From Polynucleobacter sp. MG-5-Ahmo-C2 (GTDB lineage Bacteria > Pseudomonadota > Gammaproteobacteria > Burkholderiales > Burkholderiaceae), in the NCBI RefSeq assembly GCF_018687735.1, contig NZ_CP061304.1, positions 248,001 to 312,000 of the forward strand: a DNA stretch of 64,000 nt, written 5' to 3'. Below are positions 27,080 to 34,742 of the stretch, piece after piece; the first letter of the stretch is position 1; each line of letters starts with the position of its first letter. Both the position numbers and the translations under genes were made by a program. The notes below the pieces were generated by a model. The model was not told where the DNA came from. It made no database searches and saw nothing but the letters and a program-made list of their open reading frames with translations.

Positions 27080-27451
27080 ATGACTATTGCTTATGCCTGT
27101 GTACTCTTTATGGGATTATTTCCGTACGTTGCTGCGGGCATTGCAAAAAAAGGTTTTGACCATTACGACAACAGCATGCCGAGGCAGTGGCTTGCCAAGC
27201 AAACGGGATTTAGAGCCAGAGCTAATGCAGCGCAAGCCAACCTTTTTGAATCACTACCACTCTTTTTTGCTGCAGTAATTATTGCCAGCATGAACGATGC
27301 ACCTCAAGCCAGAATTGATCTTTTGGCGATAGGTTTTGTAATAGCTCGCATTGTCTATCTGGTTTGCTACATTGCCAATTGGCCAACGACCCGATCGATT
27401 GTTTGGTTGGCTGGGTTGGCTTGTGTAGTAACCATTTTCTTCCAGATTTGA
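27080..27451 (+). CDS. MAPEG-family membrane protein
   Basis: A 123-aa protein with four hydrophobic helices and the MAPEG pattern (FRARANAAQANLFESLPLFFAAVIIA in the second/third helix region; RIVYLVCYIANWPTTRSIVWLAG). The family includes membrane glutathione S-transferases and eicosanoid enzymes; bacterial members are mostly uncharacterised. ATG at 27080 is used because an upstream in-frame start would overlap plsY by 53 bp and add a basic, non-family leader. Confidence 0.88.
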   Translation: MTIAYACVLFMGLFPYVAAGIAKKGFDHYDNSMPRQWLAKQTGFRARANAAQANLFESLPLFFAAVIIASMNDAPQARIDLLAIGFVIARIVYLVCYIANWPTTRSIVWLAGLACVVTIFFQI

Positions 27452-27484
27452 ATTTAAAAATAACCGATAAAACACCGAGACAAG

Positions 27485-28267
27485 ATGCCATCCACACCAG
27501 CAAAAAAAGTACCTGCCAAGAAAGTAGCCCTGAAGAGCGCGACTAGAAAGAAGCCGCCGACTAAAAAAATTGCAGTAAAGAGAGAGAGTGCTGGCCTACC
27601 TTTATCAGTAGTTATACGTCGTCGCATCGAAGCGCAAAAAGCGCGCTTTCATGCGAACGATAATATTGCTGCATTCATTCGACCTGGCGATCTTGAGGGT
27701 TTGGTTGATGAGGTCGCAGAGAAGATGCAGGCTGTGCTTGAGAGTTTGGTGATTGACACGCAAAGTGACCACAACACCAAAAATACTAGCCGGCGTGTTG
27801 CCAAGATGTTTGTTCAAGAAGTCTTTAATGGCCGCTATGTAGAACAACCGACCTTAACCAAGTTTCCCAATGTAAGTCGTTTAAATGAGCTCATGATCAT
27901 TGGGCCTATCACTGTACGCAGTGCTTGCTCTCATCACCTTTGCCCCATCATGGGCCGTATTTGGATTGGTGTTCTACCGAGCAAAGAATCCGCTTTAATT
28001 GGATTATCTAAATATTCCAGGCTTACCGAGTGGGTGATGTGTAGACCACAGATTCAGGAAGAGGCAGTGGTGGAGTTGGCAGATATGCTGGAGAGAAAAA
28101 TTAAGCCTGTAGGAGTGGCTATTGTGATGGATGCCGATCATTTTTGTATGCAGTGGCGGGGCGTAAAAGATCGTGACTCAAAAATGGTAAATAGTGTGAT
28201 GCGCGGCGCATTCTTAAAAGACCCCAATTTGCGTCGCGAATTTTTATCATTGCTAGAAAAGCGCTAG
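27485..28267 (+). CDS. folE: GTP cyclohydrolase I FolE with basic N-terminal tail
   Basis: First enzyme of tetrahydrofolate synthesis; converts GTP to dihydroneopterin triphosphate. The catalytic domain (~75-260) carries zinc ligands in RSACSHHLCPIMG and the later cysteine in DADHFCMQWRG, plus GLSKYSRL. Residues 1-~38 form an extra tail of Lys, Ala, Pro and Thr (MPSTPAKKVPAKKVALKSAT) that resembles histone H1-like tails and makes the protein about 40 aa longer than E. coli FolE. The tail is unlikely to be catalytic. Confidence 0.93.
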   Translation: MPSTPAKKVPAKKVALKSATRKKPPTKKIAVKRESAGLPLSVVIRRRIEAQKARFHANDNIAAFIRPGDLEGLVDEVAEKMQAVLESLVIDTQSDHNTKNTSRRVAKMFVQEVFNGRYVEQPTLTKFPNVSRLNELMIIGPITVRSACSHHLCPIMGRIWIGVLPSKESALIGLSKYSRLTEWVMCRPQIQEEAVVELADMLERKIKPVGVAIVMDADHFCMQWRGVKDRDSKMVNSVMRGAFLKDPNLRREFLSLLEKR

Positions 28268-28271
28268 TCTA

Positions 28272-28487
28272 ATGCTGGCATCTCCTGGAAAATATCTTTT
28301 AGCAGTGCTCACTTTTGGCCTTGTCGCTTGTGGTGGGTTTCCATCGACTCATCCCAATGCTGCTAAAAATAATGCAGCTACTTATAAGGTGGATCTACAG
28401 GATTGCAAGCTGGCATATCCTGAAACGCCTGATGGGGTTTATCTCAAGCAGCGGATTGCCTGTCTGAAACTCAAGGGTTGGGAGTAA
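28272..28487 (+). CDS. Small putative lipoprotein
   Basis: A 71-aa protein with a short hydrophobic leader and lipobox GLVAC (acylated Cys at about residue 20), followed by CGGFPSTHPNAAKNNAATYKVDLQDCKLAYPETPDGVYLKQRIACLKLKGWE. Two further cysteines could form a disulfide. Function unknown; proteins of this sort (small betaproteobacterial lipoproteins ending in a CMxxKGW-like motif) are common. It starts 4 bp after folE. Confidence 0.75.
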   Translation: MLASPGKYLLAVLTFGLVACGGFPSTHPNAAKNNAATYKVDLQDCKLAYPETPDGVYLKQRIACLKLKGWE

Positions 28488-28520
28488 GTCTTTTTGTCCA
28501 CCAAGATTCAGAATATTTTC

Positions 28521-28537
28521 TTGAGAATTGTTCTCAA
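28521..28537. promoter_or_regulatory. Candidate Fur-type box upstream of the HiPIP gene
   Basis: A perfect inverted repeat TTGAGAA-TTG-TTCTCAA resembles the GAGAAT-N-ATTCTC half-site arrangement of Fur boxes. It overlaps a candidate -35 (TTGTTC at 28528-28533), with a TATAAA -10 at 28549-28554. The next gene downstream encodes an iron-sulfur protein. Regulator identity is inferred. Confidence 0.45.
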
Positions 28538-28668
28538 CAAATAAGCTATATAAATCATGGGCTTGCAATGCGAGTGGCAGCTATAAATCTTCTCCACTAT
28601 GATCACCCCTAGAGTTAGAAGTGCATATCCATTGCACGCCTTTTACAGTTTTATTTTTTGGAGAATCC

Positions 28669-28977
28669 ATGAAAAATAGTCGTCGCCAATTTATGATTTT
28701 GTCCGCTGCTGGTGCTTGCACCTTGGCATTGAACGGTAAAGTTCAAGCCCAAGCAATGGTTGCTGAAACAGACCCACAGGCTTCGGCATTGGGTTACAAA
28801 GCCGACGCTTCCAAGGTAGATAAAGCAAAGTACCCTAAATACGCGGCTGGTCAAGAATGCGATAACTGTGCTTTATACCAAGGCAAGGCAGGCTCTGCTG
28901 CTGGTGGATGCGCTTTGTTTGCTGGCAAGCAAGTGGCTGCTAAAGGCTGGTGTTCTGCTTACGCTAAGAAGGCGTAA
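28669..28977 (+). CDS. High-potential iron-sulfur protein (HiPIP), Tat-exported
   Basis: A periplasmic electron carrier with one [4Fe-4S] cluster. The 102-aa precursor has a twin-arginine signal (SRRQFMILSAAGACTLAL, cleavage near VQAQA at about residue 27) and four cluster cysteines in the C-terminal half: C-x2-C in ECDNCALY, one in GGCALF and one in GWCSAY. ATG at 28669 is preceded by a strong GGAG Shine-Dalgarno, so the longer upstream reading is rejected. A strong terminator follows at 29002-29028. Confidence 0.93.
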   Translation: MKNSRRQFMILSAAGACTLALNGKVQAQAMVAETDPQASALGYKADASKVDKAKYPKYAAGQECDNCALYQGKAGSAAGGCALFAGKQVAAKGWCSAYAKKA

Positions 28978-29001
28978 TGAAGTAACTGATCTGAAATCAA
29001 T

Positions 29002-29028
29002 AAAAAGCCACCTCAGGGTGGCTTTTTA
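29002..29028 (+). terminator. Rho-independent terminator after the HiPIP gene
   Basis: Arms AAAAAGCCACC and GGTGGCTTTTT pair perfectly around a TCAG loop, with A- and T-tracts on both sides. It ends HiPIP transcription and would also work for the small minus-strand gene that ends at 29061. Confidence 0.9.
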
Positions 29029-29060
29029 TTTGCCCTGCCATTTTGCTTATCAATCTAGGC

Positions 29061-29201
29061 TTATTTGATCTTGCTCGCTGCAATAGAGGCAATGCAGTCC
29101 TTAATGGTGTAGTTTTGGTATTTACCAGTATTTTCTTTGCGAATGGATTGACCGCATTCGGTTAATGAGTTGCGTAGCTTGATTAGGGGAATATTGCTCA
29201 T
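29061..29201 (-). CDS. Small hypothetical protein (46 aa)
   Basis: The reading frame starts ATG at 29201 with an excellent Shine-Dalgarno (AAGGAG, seven bases upstream on the minus strand). It encodes a 46-aa basic protein beginning MSNIPLIKLRNSLTECGQSI and ending DCIASIAASKIK. It has two cysteines (residues ~16 and ~36) and no transmembrane segment. It ends next to the shared bidirectional terminator, consistent with a monocistronic gene. I do not recognise the family. Confidence 0.6.
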   Translation of the reverse strand: MSNIPLIKLRNSLTECGQSIRKENTGKYQNYTIKDCIASIAASKIK

Positions 29202-29316
29202 TTAGAAGCTCCTTGAAAATCGTTTTAGTTTTTCGGTTTTAACCTAGCGCTATTGTGCGCTCTTAGTGCATCTGAGAGGATCTTAATAAATTCTGCAAGT
29301 TTTTTAAAGAGTGGTT

Positions 29317-29342
29317 AGAAAACCTATAAAATCAGGTTTTCT
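29317..29342. promoter_or_regulatory. Inverted repeat over a -10 element upstream of manC
   Basis: Perfect 9-bp arms AGAAAACCT and AGGTTTTCT separated by 8 bases; the spacer region contains the -10-like TATAAAAT (29325-29332). It lies 34 bases before the manC ATG and would be well placed as an operator for the polysaccharide operon. A hairpin in the 5' leader is the alternative. No clear -35 is seen. Confidence 0.5.
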
Positions 29343-29376
29343 TACTAAAAAGCAGATTAATTGCTTTAAATCCTTT

Positions 29377-30855
29377 ATGGCTTTAGTAATTCCAGTTATT
29401 CTCTGCGGCGGCTCGGGTACCAGGCTTTGGCCTTTGTCTCGTTCGGGCTTTCCAAAGCAATTTTTGGTGCTCTCTGGCGATGGTTCATCGCAAAGTCTTT
29501 TTCAGCAAGCAGTTACTAGAATTAATTCAGTAGCAAATTCTACAATTACCTTAGGTAATACCTTAGTTGTCACCAATGAAGACCATCGCTTTTTAGTTCT
29601 AGATCAATTGCGTGAAATCAAATCGGTTCATGCCACTTTATTGCTGGAGCCTGCAGGTCGCAATACTGCCCCTGCGTTGAGTATGGCGGCATTTTGCGCA
29701 CAGCAGTTGTCTGGCGATGACCAAGATCCAATCCTAGTGATTACTCCAGCAGATCAAACGATTCAAAATCAAGCAGCCTTTACCAAAGCATTGCAAGACT
29801 GTATTGCAACAGTTGAAGCGAGTGATCAAGCTATTTGTATTTTGGGGATCACGCCTAGAGCCCCAGAAACAGGCTACGGCTATATTGCGCGCTCGGGTAG
29901 GCAAGATCAAAACAATGCTTATATCGTCGATCGCTTTGTTGAAAAACCAGATATTAAAAAAGCCCAAGAGTATTTAACAAACGGAGGCTATCTCTGGAAT
30001 AGCGGGATGTTTGTTTTAAGGGCAAGCACTTGGCTGAGTGCCCTAAAAGAATTTAGGGCTGATATTTTTGAGGCTTCTCAAAAAGCGTGGCTGAGTAAAT
30101 CCGAAGATAGTGCTGATGGCGTCGGTTTTGTACGTCCTGGCAAAGAAGAATTTAAATCTATTCCTAGCGAGTCGATTGACTATGCGGTGATTGAGAAGTG
30201 CCCTGGCTCTAAATTCCCCATCAAAATGGTGGAACTAGATGCCGGTTGGAATGACTTAGGTGCTTGGGATGCAGTATGGCAAGTTGGTAGACAGGATCAA
30301 GATGGTAACGTCATTAGTGGCGATGCGCTGCTCACCAATTCCAAGAATTCCTTGGTTCATGCAAGCAGTCGCTTAGTCAGCGCAGTTGGCGTTGAGAACT
30401 TGGTCATCATAGAAACCGCTGATGCAGTCCTTGTAGCAGATCGCTCCAATAGCCAAGATGTTAAGAATATTGTCACGCAGTTAGAAGCACAAGGGCGTGA
30501 AGAAAAGAATTTGCATCGCAAAGTTGCAAGGCCATGGGGCTGGTATGACAGCGTGGATGAAGGCGAGCGCTTTAAAGTGAAGCGCATTCAAGTGAAGCCT
30601 GGCGCAAGCCTGTCATTGCAAATGCATCATCATCGTGCAGAGCATTGGATTGTGGTCAAAGGCGTTGCAGAAATTACCAATGGCGATGAAGTGATCACCC
30701 TGAAAGAAAATCAAAGTACTTATATTCCCCAGGGGCAAACCCATCGCTTGGCCAATCGTGGCACCGAACCTTTGGAGATTATTGAGGTACAGTCGGGCAG
30801 TTATTTAGGCGAAGATGATATCGTCCGCTTTGAAGATACCTACGGTCGCCAATAG
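29377..30855 (+). CDS. manC: Mannose-1-phosphate guanylyltransferase / mannose-6-phosphate isomerase
   Basis: Makes GDP-mannose; the bifunctional type II form also isomerises fructose-6-P to mannose-6-P. The 492-aa protein has the nucleotidyltransferase motif LCGGSGTRLWPLSRSGFPKQF (residues ~9-29), the FVEKP motif near residue 190 and a C-terminal cupin domain (~370-492; RPWGWYDSVDEGERFKVKRIQVKPG, QMHHHRAEHWIVVKG). ATG at 29377 is the family start; the GTG further upstream adds a basic leader inside the promoter repeat. First gene of the GDP-sugar set manC-gmd-like-gmd-fcl. Confidence 0.94.
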   Translation: MALVIPVILCGGSGTRLWPLSRSGFPKQFLVLSGDGSSQSLFQQAVTRINSVANSTITLGNTLVVTNEDHRFLVLDQLREIKSVHATLLLEPAGRNTAPALSMAAFCAQQLSGDDQDPILVITPADQTIQNQAAFTKALQDCIATVEASDQAICILGITPRAPETGYGYIARSGRQDQNNAYIVDRFVEKPDIKKAQEYLTNGGYLWNSGMFVLRASTWLSALKEFRADIFEASQKAWLSKSEDSADGVGFVRPGKEEFKSIPSESIDYAVIEKCPGSKFPIKMVELDAGWNDLGAWDAVWQVGRQDQDGNVISGDALLTNSKNSLVHASSRLVSAVGVENLVIIETADAVLVADRSNSQDVKNIVTQLEAQGREEKNLHRKVARPWGWYDSVDEGERFKVKRIQVKPGASLSLQMHHHRAEHWIVVKGVAEITNGDEVITLKENQSTYIPQGQTHRLANRGTEPLEIIEVQSGSYLGEDDIVRFEDTYGRQ

Positions 30856-30857
30856 CC

Positions 30858-31820
30858 ATGAGTACAAAACAAGCTACCGCCTTAATTTGTGGTGTAAGCG
30901 GCCAAGATGGTGCTTACTTAGCTAAATTATTGCTTGAAAAAGGTTATGAAGTTTTTGGAACATCTCGAGATGTTCAGGGTGCATCATTTAAAAATTTGGC
31001 TACTTTAGGCATCAAAGATCAAGTCCAATTATTGTCGATGGTGCCAGAAGATTTTCGGAGTGTTTTAGTGGCGCTGCGAAAAAGTAACCCAGATGAAATT
31101 TATTATTTAGCAGGCCAGTCTTCGGTGGGCCTGTCTTTCGATCAACCAGCAGAAACTCTCCAAAGCATCACACTTGGAGCGCTGAACGTTTTAGAGGCCT
31201 GTCGCATGATGGATAAGCCAATGCGTTTGTATCATGCTGGTTCGAGCGAGTGCTTTGGAGATACTTATGGTGAGCCTGCAAATGAGATCACCCCTTTTTC
31301 TCCTCAAAGCCCATATGCTGTTGCAAAGTCCTCTGCCCATTGGCTGGTAAATAATTATCGACAAGCTTATGGCCTTTTTGTTTGTACTGGTATTTTGTTC
31401 AACCATGAGTCCCCTTTGCGACCCGAGCGTTTTGTGACTCAAAAAATTATTCAAGCAGTTAAAAATATCGCCAAGGGCAGCACAGAGAAGTTGCGTTTAG
31501 GAAGATTAGATATTTCGCGTGATTGGGGTTGGGCCCCTGAGTATGTAGAAGCGATGTGGTTAATGCTTCAACAAGACGCCCCTAGGGATTATGTGATCGC
31601 CACTGGGAATACGATCTCTCTGGAGGAGTTTGTTGCCACAGCCTTTGCGCAAGAAAATTTAGACTGGAAGCCTTATGTCATTCAGGATCCTGCATTATTT
31701 CGCCCAACGGATTTGTTAGTGGGCCGTGCAGACCCCTCCGGATCCCTTAGGGACTTGGGCTGGAAAGCTCAAACCTCTGGTGTAGATGTAGTCAAAAAGA
31801 TGTACCACTCAATTTATTAA
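30858..31820 (+). CDS. GDP-mannose 4,6-dehydratase-like SDR (short form)
   Basis: A 320-aa extended short-chain dehydrogenase with the N-terminal GVSGQDGAYLAKLLLEKGY, the SSECFG active-site segment, YAVAK (Tyr/Lys pair) and [20 protein letters not shown]. These features are those of GDP-mannose 4,6-dehydratases. It lacks the internal extension present in the neighbouring gmd and is clearly divergent from it. It could be a second dehydratase, or the reductase that turns GDP-4-keto-6-deoxymannose into GDP-rhamnose; motifs favour the dehydratase family. It sits 2 bp after manC and 15 bp before gmd. Confidence 0.8.
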   Translation: MSTKQATALICGVSGQDGAYLAKLLLEKGYEVFGTSRDVQGASFKNLATLGIKDQVQLLSMVPEDFRSVLVALRKSNPDEIYYLAGQSSVGLSFDQPAETLQSITLGALNVLEACRMMDKPMRLYHAGSSECFGDTYGEPANEITPFSPQSPYAVAKSSAHWLVNNYRQAYGLFVCTGILFNHESPLRPERFVTQKIIQAVKNIAKGSTEKLRLGRLDISRDWGWAPEYVEAMWLMLQQDAPRDYVIATGNTISLEEFVATAFAQENLDWKPYVIQDPALFRPTDLLVGRADPSGSLRDLGWKAQTSGVDVVKKMYHSIY

Positions 31821-31835
31821 ATACCGATATTACAT

Positions 31836-32966
31836 ATGACTAATAAACAAAAAGTAGCCCTTATTACAGGCATCACCGGTCAAGATGGCTCCTATCTTGC
31901 AGAGTTCTTACTGGGGAAGGGTTATATTGTTCACGGCATTAAGCGCCGCGCTTCTTCTTTTAACACCGAGCGCATCGATCATATTTATCAAGACCCCCAT
32001 ATCAATCACCCGGATTTAATTTTGCATTATGGTGATTTAACAGATACTAGTAATTTAGTGCGTATTATTCAGCAAACTCAGCCAGACGAGATATACAACC
32101 TTGGCGCACAGTCACATGTAGCTGTTTCATTTGAGTCTCCTGAATACACTGCTGATGTGGATGCAATGGGCCCCTTGCGCATGTTGGAAGCCATTCGCAT
32201 CCTGGGCCTTGAAAAGAAATCCCGTTTCTACCAAGCGTCGACTTCTGAGCTCTACGGCTTGGTACAAGAGATTCCGCAAAAAGAGACTACACCATTCTAT
32301 CCACGTAGTCCTTATGCGGTAGCCAAGATGTACGCCTATTGGATTACGGTGAACTACCGTGAAGCTTATGGTATTTATGCTTGTAACGGCATTCTCTTTA
32401 ATCATGAATCTAAACGTCGTGGCGAAACCTTTGTTACTCGTAAAGTGACGCGCGGCTTAGCGAATATTGCCCAAGGTCTTGAGAAGTGTTTATTTATGGG
32501 AAATATTGATGCGCTGCGTGATTGGGGTCATGCCAAAGACTATGTGCGTATGCAATGGTTGATGCTCCAACAAGATCAGCCCGAAGACTTTGTGATTGCC
32601 ACGGGTGTGCAGTTCACCGTGCGTGAATTTATTACTCGTAGTGCCAAGCAATTGGGCATCACCTTGAAGTTTGAGGGCAGCGCTGAGAATGAGAAAGCTA
32701 TCGTTGCTAGTATTGAGGGTGATAAAGCCCCCGCCTTAAAAGTGGGAGACGTTATTGTGCAAATTGACCCGCGTTACTATCGTCCCACCGAAGTAGAAAC
32801 ACTCTTGGGTGATCCAACTAAAGCAAAAACAAAGCTAGGCTGGGTTCCTGAAATTACTCTAGATCAGATGATTGTCGAGATGGTTGCCAATGATTTAGAT
32901 AAAGCCAAGCAACATGCTTTATTGCTCAAGCATGGTCATAGCGTTGCTGTAGGCAAGGAAAATTAA
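31836..32966 (+). CDS. gmd: GDP-mannose 4,6-dehydratase
   Basis: Converts GDP-D-mannose to GDP-4-keto-6-deoxy-D-mannose with bound NADP. The 376-aa protein has [40 protein letters not shown] at the N-terminus, STSELYG (catalytic Thr/Glu), [20 protein letters not shown] (Tyr/Lys) and [18 protein letters not shown]. Normal length including the C-terminal extension. It is followed by fcl after 32 bp, the usual pair for GDP-fucose. Confidence 0.95.
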   Translation: MTNKQKVALITGITGQDGSYLAEFLLGKGYIVHGIKRRASSFNTERIDHIYQDPHINHPDLILHYGDLTDTSNLVRIIQQTQPDEIYNLGAQSHVAVSFESPEYTADVDAMGPLRMLEAIRILGLEKKSRFYQASTSELYGLVQEIPQKETTPFYPRSPYAVAKMYAYWITVNYREAYGIYACNGILFNHESKRRGETFVTRKVTRGLANIAQGLEKCLFMGNIDALRDWGHAKDYVRMQWLMLQQDQPEDFVIATGVQFTVREFITRSAKQLGITLKFEGSAENEKAIVASIEGDKAPALKVGDVIVQIDPRYYRPTEVETLLGDPTKAKTKLGWVPEITLDQMIVEMVANDLDKAKQHALLLKHGHSVAVGKEN

Positions 32967-32998
32967 ATGCACAAAATCAATGCTGGAGCGTTGAAATA

Positions 32999-33979
32999 AT
33001 GCCTGTGGATTTAAAGCAAAAAATTTATGTCGCTGGCCATAGGGGTATGGTTGGGTCCGCTATCATTCGGACCCTAAAAGAGAAGGGTTATCAGAGTATA
33101 GTGACCCGAACTCACACAGAGCTTGACTTAACCAATCAAGCGGCAGTTCAATCTTTTTTTGAACAAGAAAAACCAGATCAAGTGTATTTGGCTGCAGCAA
33201 AGGTGGGTGGTATTTACGCTAACAATACTTTTCCGGCTGAGTTCATCTACCAAAATCTCATGATGGAATCTAATGTGATTCATCAGGCTTTTGTTGCTGG
33301 CGTTAAAAAACTTCTCTTTTTGGGATCAAGTTGTATTTATCCTAAATTAGCACCTCAGCCTATGGCAGAGAATGCATTGTTAACGGGCCAACTAGAGTCA
33401 ACAAATGAGCCTTACGCGATTGCCAAAATTGCGGGTATCAAGTTATGCGAAAGCTACAATCGACAGTATGGCCAAAGCCATGGTATTGATTACCGCTCTG
33501 TGATGCCTACGAATTTATATGGTCCTGGCGATAACTACCATCCAGAAAATAGTCATGTGATTCCGGCGCTGATTCGGCGCTTTCATGAGGCAAAAGAAAG
33601 CAATTCCCCGCAAGTCATGATTTGGGGTACAGGGACGCCAAGACGTGAATTTCTATATGTAGATGACATGGCAACGGCTTCTATTTTTACGATGGAGTTG
33701 GATAAGTCGATTTACGATGCACAAACTGAGCCGATGTGCAGTCATATCAATGTTGGATTCGGCTCTGATGTAACAATTGCTGAACTAGCAAAGGCGGTGA
33801 GCGCAGCAGTCGGATATCAAGGGGCTATTGGCTTTGATCCTAGTAAGCCCGATGGGACTCCACGCAAATGGATGGACTCCACTAGACTAAATCGCTTGGG
33901 CTGGAATCCAAGAGTCCATTTGAATGATGGTTTACAGCTTGCGTATCACGAGTTTCTCCAGCGCTTGGCCTCTGAGTGA
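32999..33979 (+). CDS. fcl: GDP-L-fucose synthase
   Basis: Epimerises and reduces GDP-4-keto-6-deoxymannose to GDP-L-fucose. The 326-aa protein has the Rossmann motif GHRGMVGSA (~13-21), the [15 protein letters not shown] block, YAIAKIAG (Tyr/Lys pair) and [31 protein letters not shown]. With gmd it indicates that L-fucose is a component of the polymer. It precedes a poorly characterised gene by 10 bp. Confidence 0.95.
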   Translation: MPVDLKQKIYVAGHRGMVGSAIIRTLKEKGYQSIVTRTHTELDLTNQAAVQSFFEQEKPDQVYLAAAKVGGIYANNTFPAEFIYQNLMMESNVIHQAFVAGVKKLLFLGSSCIYPKLAPQPMAENALLTGQLESTNEPYAIAKIAGIKLCESYNRQYGQSHGIDYRSVMPTNLYGPGDNYHPENSHVIPALIRRFHEAKESNSPQVMIWGTGTPRREFLYVDDMATASIFTMELDKSIYDAQTEPMCSHINVGFGSDVTIAELAKAVSAAVGYQGAIGFDPSKPDGTPRKWMDSTRLNRLGWNPRVHLNDGLQLAYHEFLQRLASE

Positions 33980-33989
33980 TAGGGAATTC

Positions 33990-34736
33990 ATGAGCTTTAA
34001 AGATAGCAACCTCAAAAGGGCCTTGAAGAATCTCTATCTTCCCGCTAGAGAGGACATCATCGTTTTAGAGCCCCATTTTGGTCTTGGGGATAATTTAGTT
34101 TGCCTAGGCTTAATGCGCGCTCTTTCTCGGCGCAATCCTCAAATTCGCTATTACTATGCTTGCTTGCCACGTTGTTACCACTCTTTGGCGTGGATGTTTC
34201 AGAATTTAGATAACGTATTTCTCTTTCCGATTGATGGGGGCCGAGAAGTGCGCCAATTTACTTGCTTCTTGAGAGCTCGTTATGCTCCCATCGGAATTGA
34301 TGGAGTAGATATCAAGCGATTTGATGAATCGTTTTACGAGCAGCATAAAGTTCCTTTTGAGGCTCGCTGGAGTGATTGCGATGTTCCTCCGGGGCCTAAG
34401 TCAGATTGGCTGTACGAAAAGTTGAATCCTCATCATGAGCCCTATATTTTGGTTTGCAATGATGAGTCGGGCTTAGTGAGTTATGACCTAAAGATTGCTA
34501 ATCTAGAGGGCAAGAAGGTTATTACCGTTGCACCAGAAACCAATAATATTTTTGATTGGACTAAGCTTGTTTTAATGGCTGATGAAATTCACACGATTGA
34601 TACTTCATTTGTGCATTTTGTTGAGAGTCTTTTGCACAATAGGACTCGCCAGCCTTTGTTTTATCACTTGGCTAGAAATAGCCCAACTGAATTTACCCGC
34701 CGCCTTCCCTGGCAAGTCATACGATACCGAGACTAA
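33990..34736 (+). CDS. Putative glycosyltransferase-like protein of unknown specificity
   Basis: A 248-aa protein. ATG at 33990 is chosen because AGGGAATTC lies just upstream; an earlier start would overlap fcl. The N-terminal stretch EPHFGLGDNLVCLGLMRALSRRNPQIRYYYACLP resembles the beginning of GT9 (heptosyltransferase-like) GT-B folds, and the C-terminal VLMADEIHTIDTSFVHFVESLL resembles the GT9 acceptor/donor motif with D-T-S. The usual length (about 340 aa) is not reached. Its position between fcl and a polymerase-like gene supports a role in glycan assembly. Assignment is tentative. Confidence 0.5.
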   Translation: MSFKDSNLKRALKNLYLPAREDIIVLEPHFGLGDNLVCLGLMRALSRRNPQIRYYYACLPRCYHSLAWMFQNLDNVFLFPIDGGREVRQFTCFLRARYAPIGIDGVDIKRFDESFYEQHKVPFEARWSDCDVPPGPKSDWLYEKLNPHHEPYILVCNDESGLVSYDLKIANLEGKKVITVAPETNNIFDWTKLVLMADEIHTIDTSFVHFVESLLHNRTRQPLFYHLARNSPTEFTRRLPWQVIRYRD

Positions 34737-34742
34737 TGCGTA

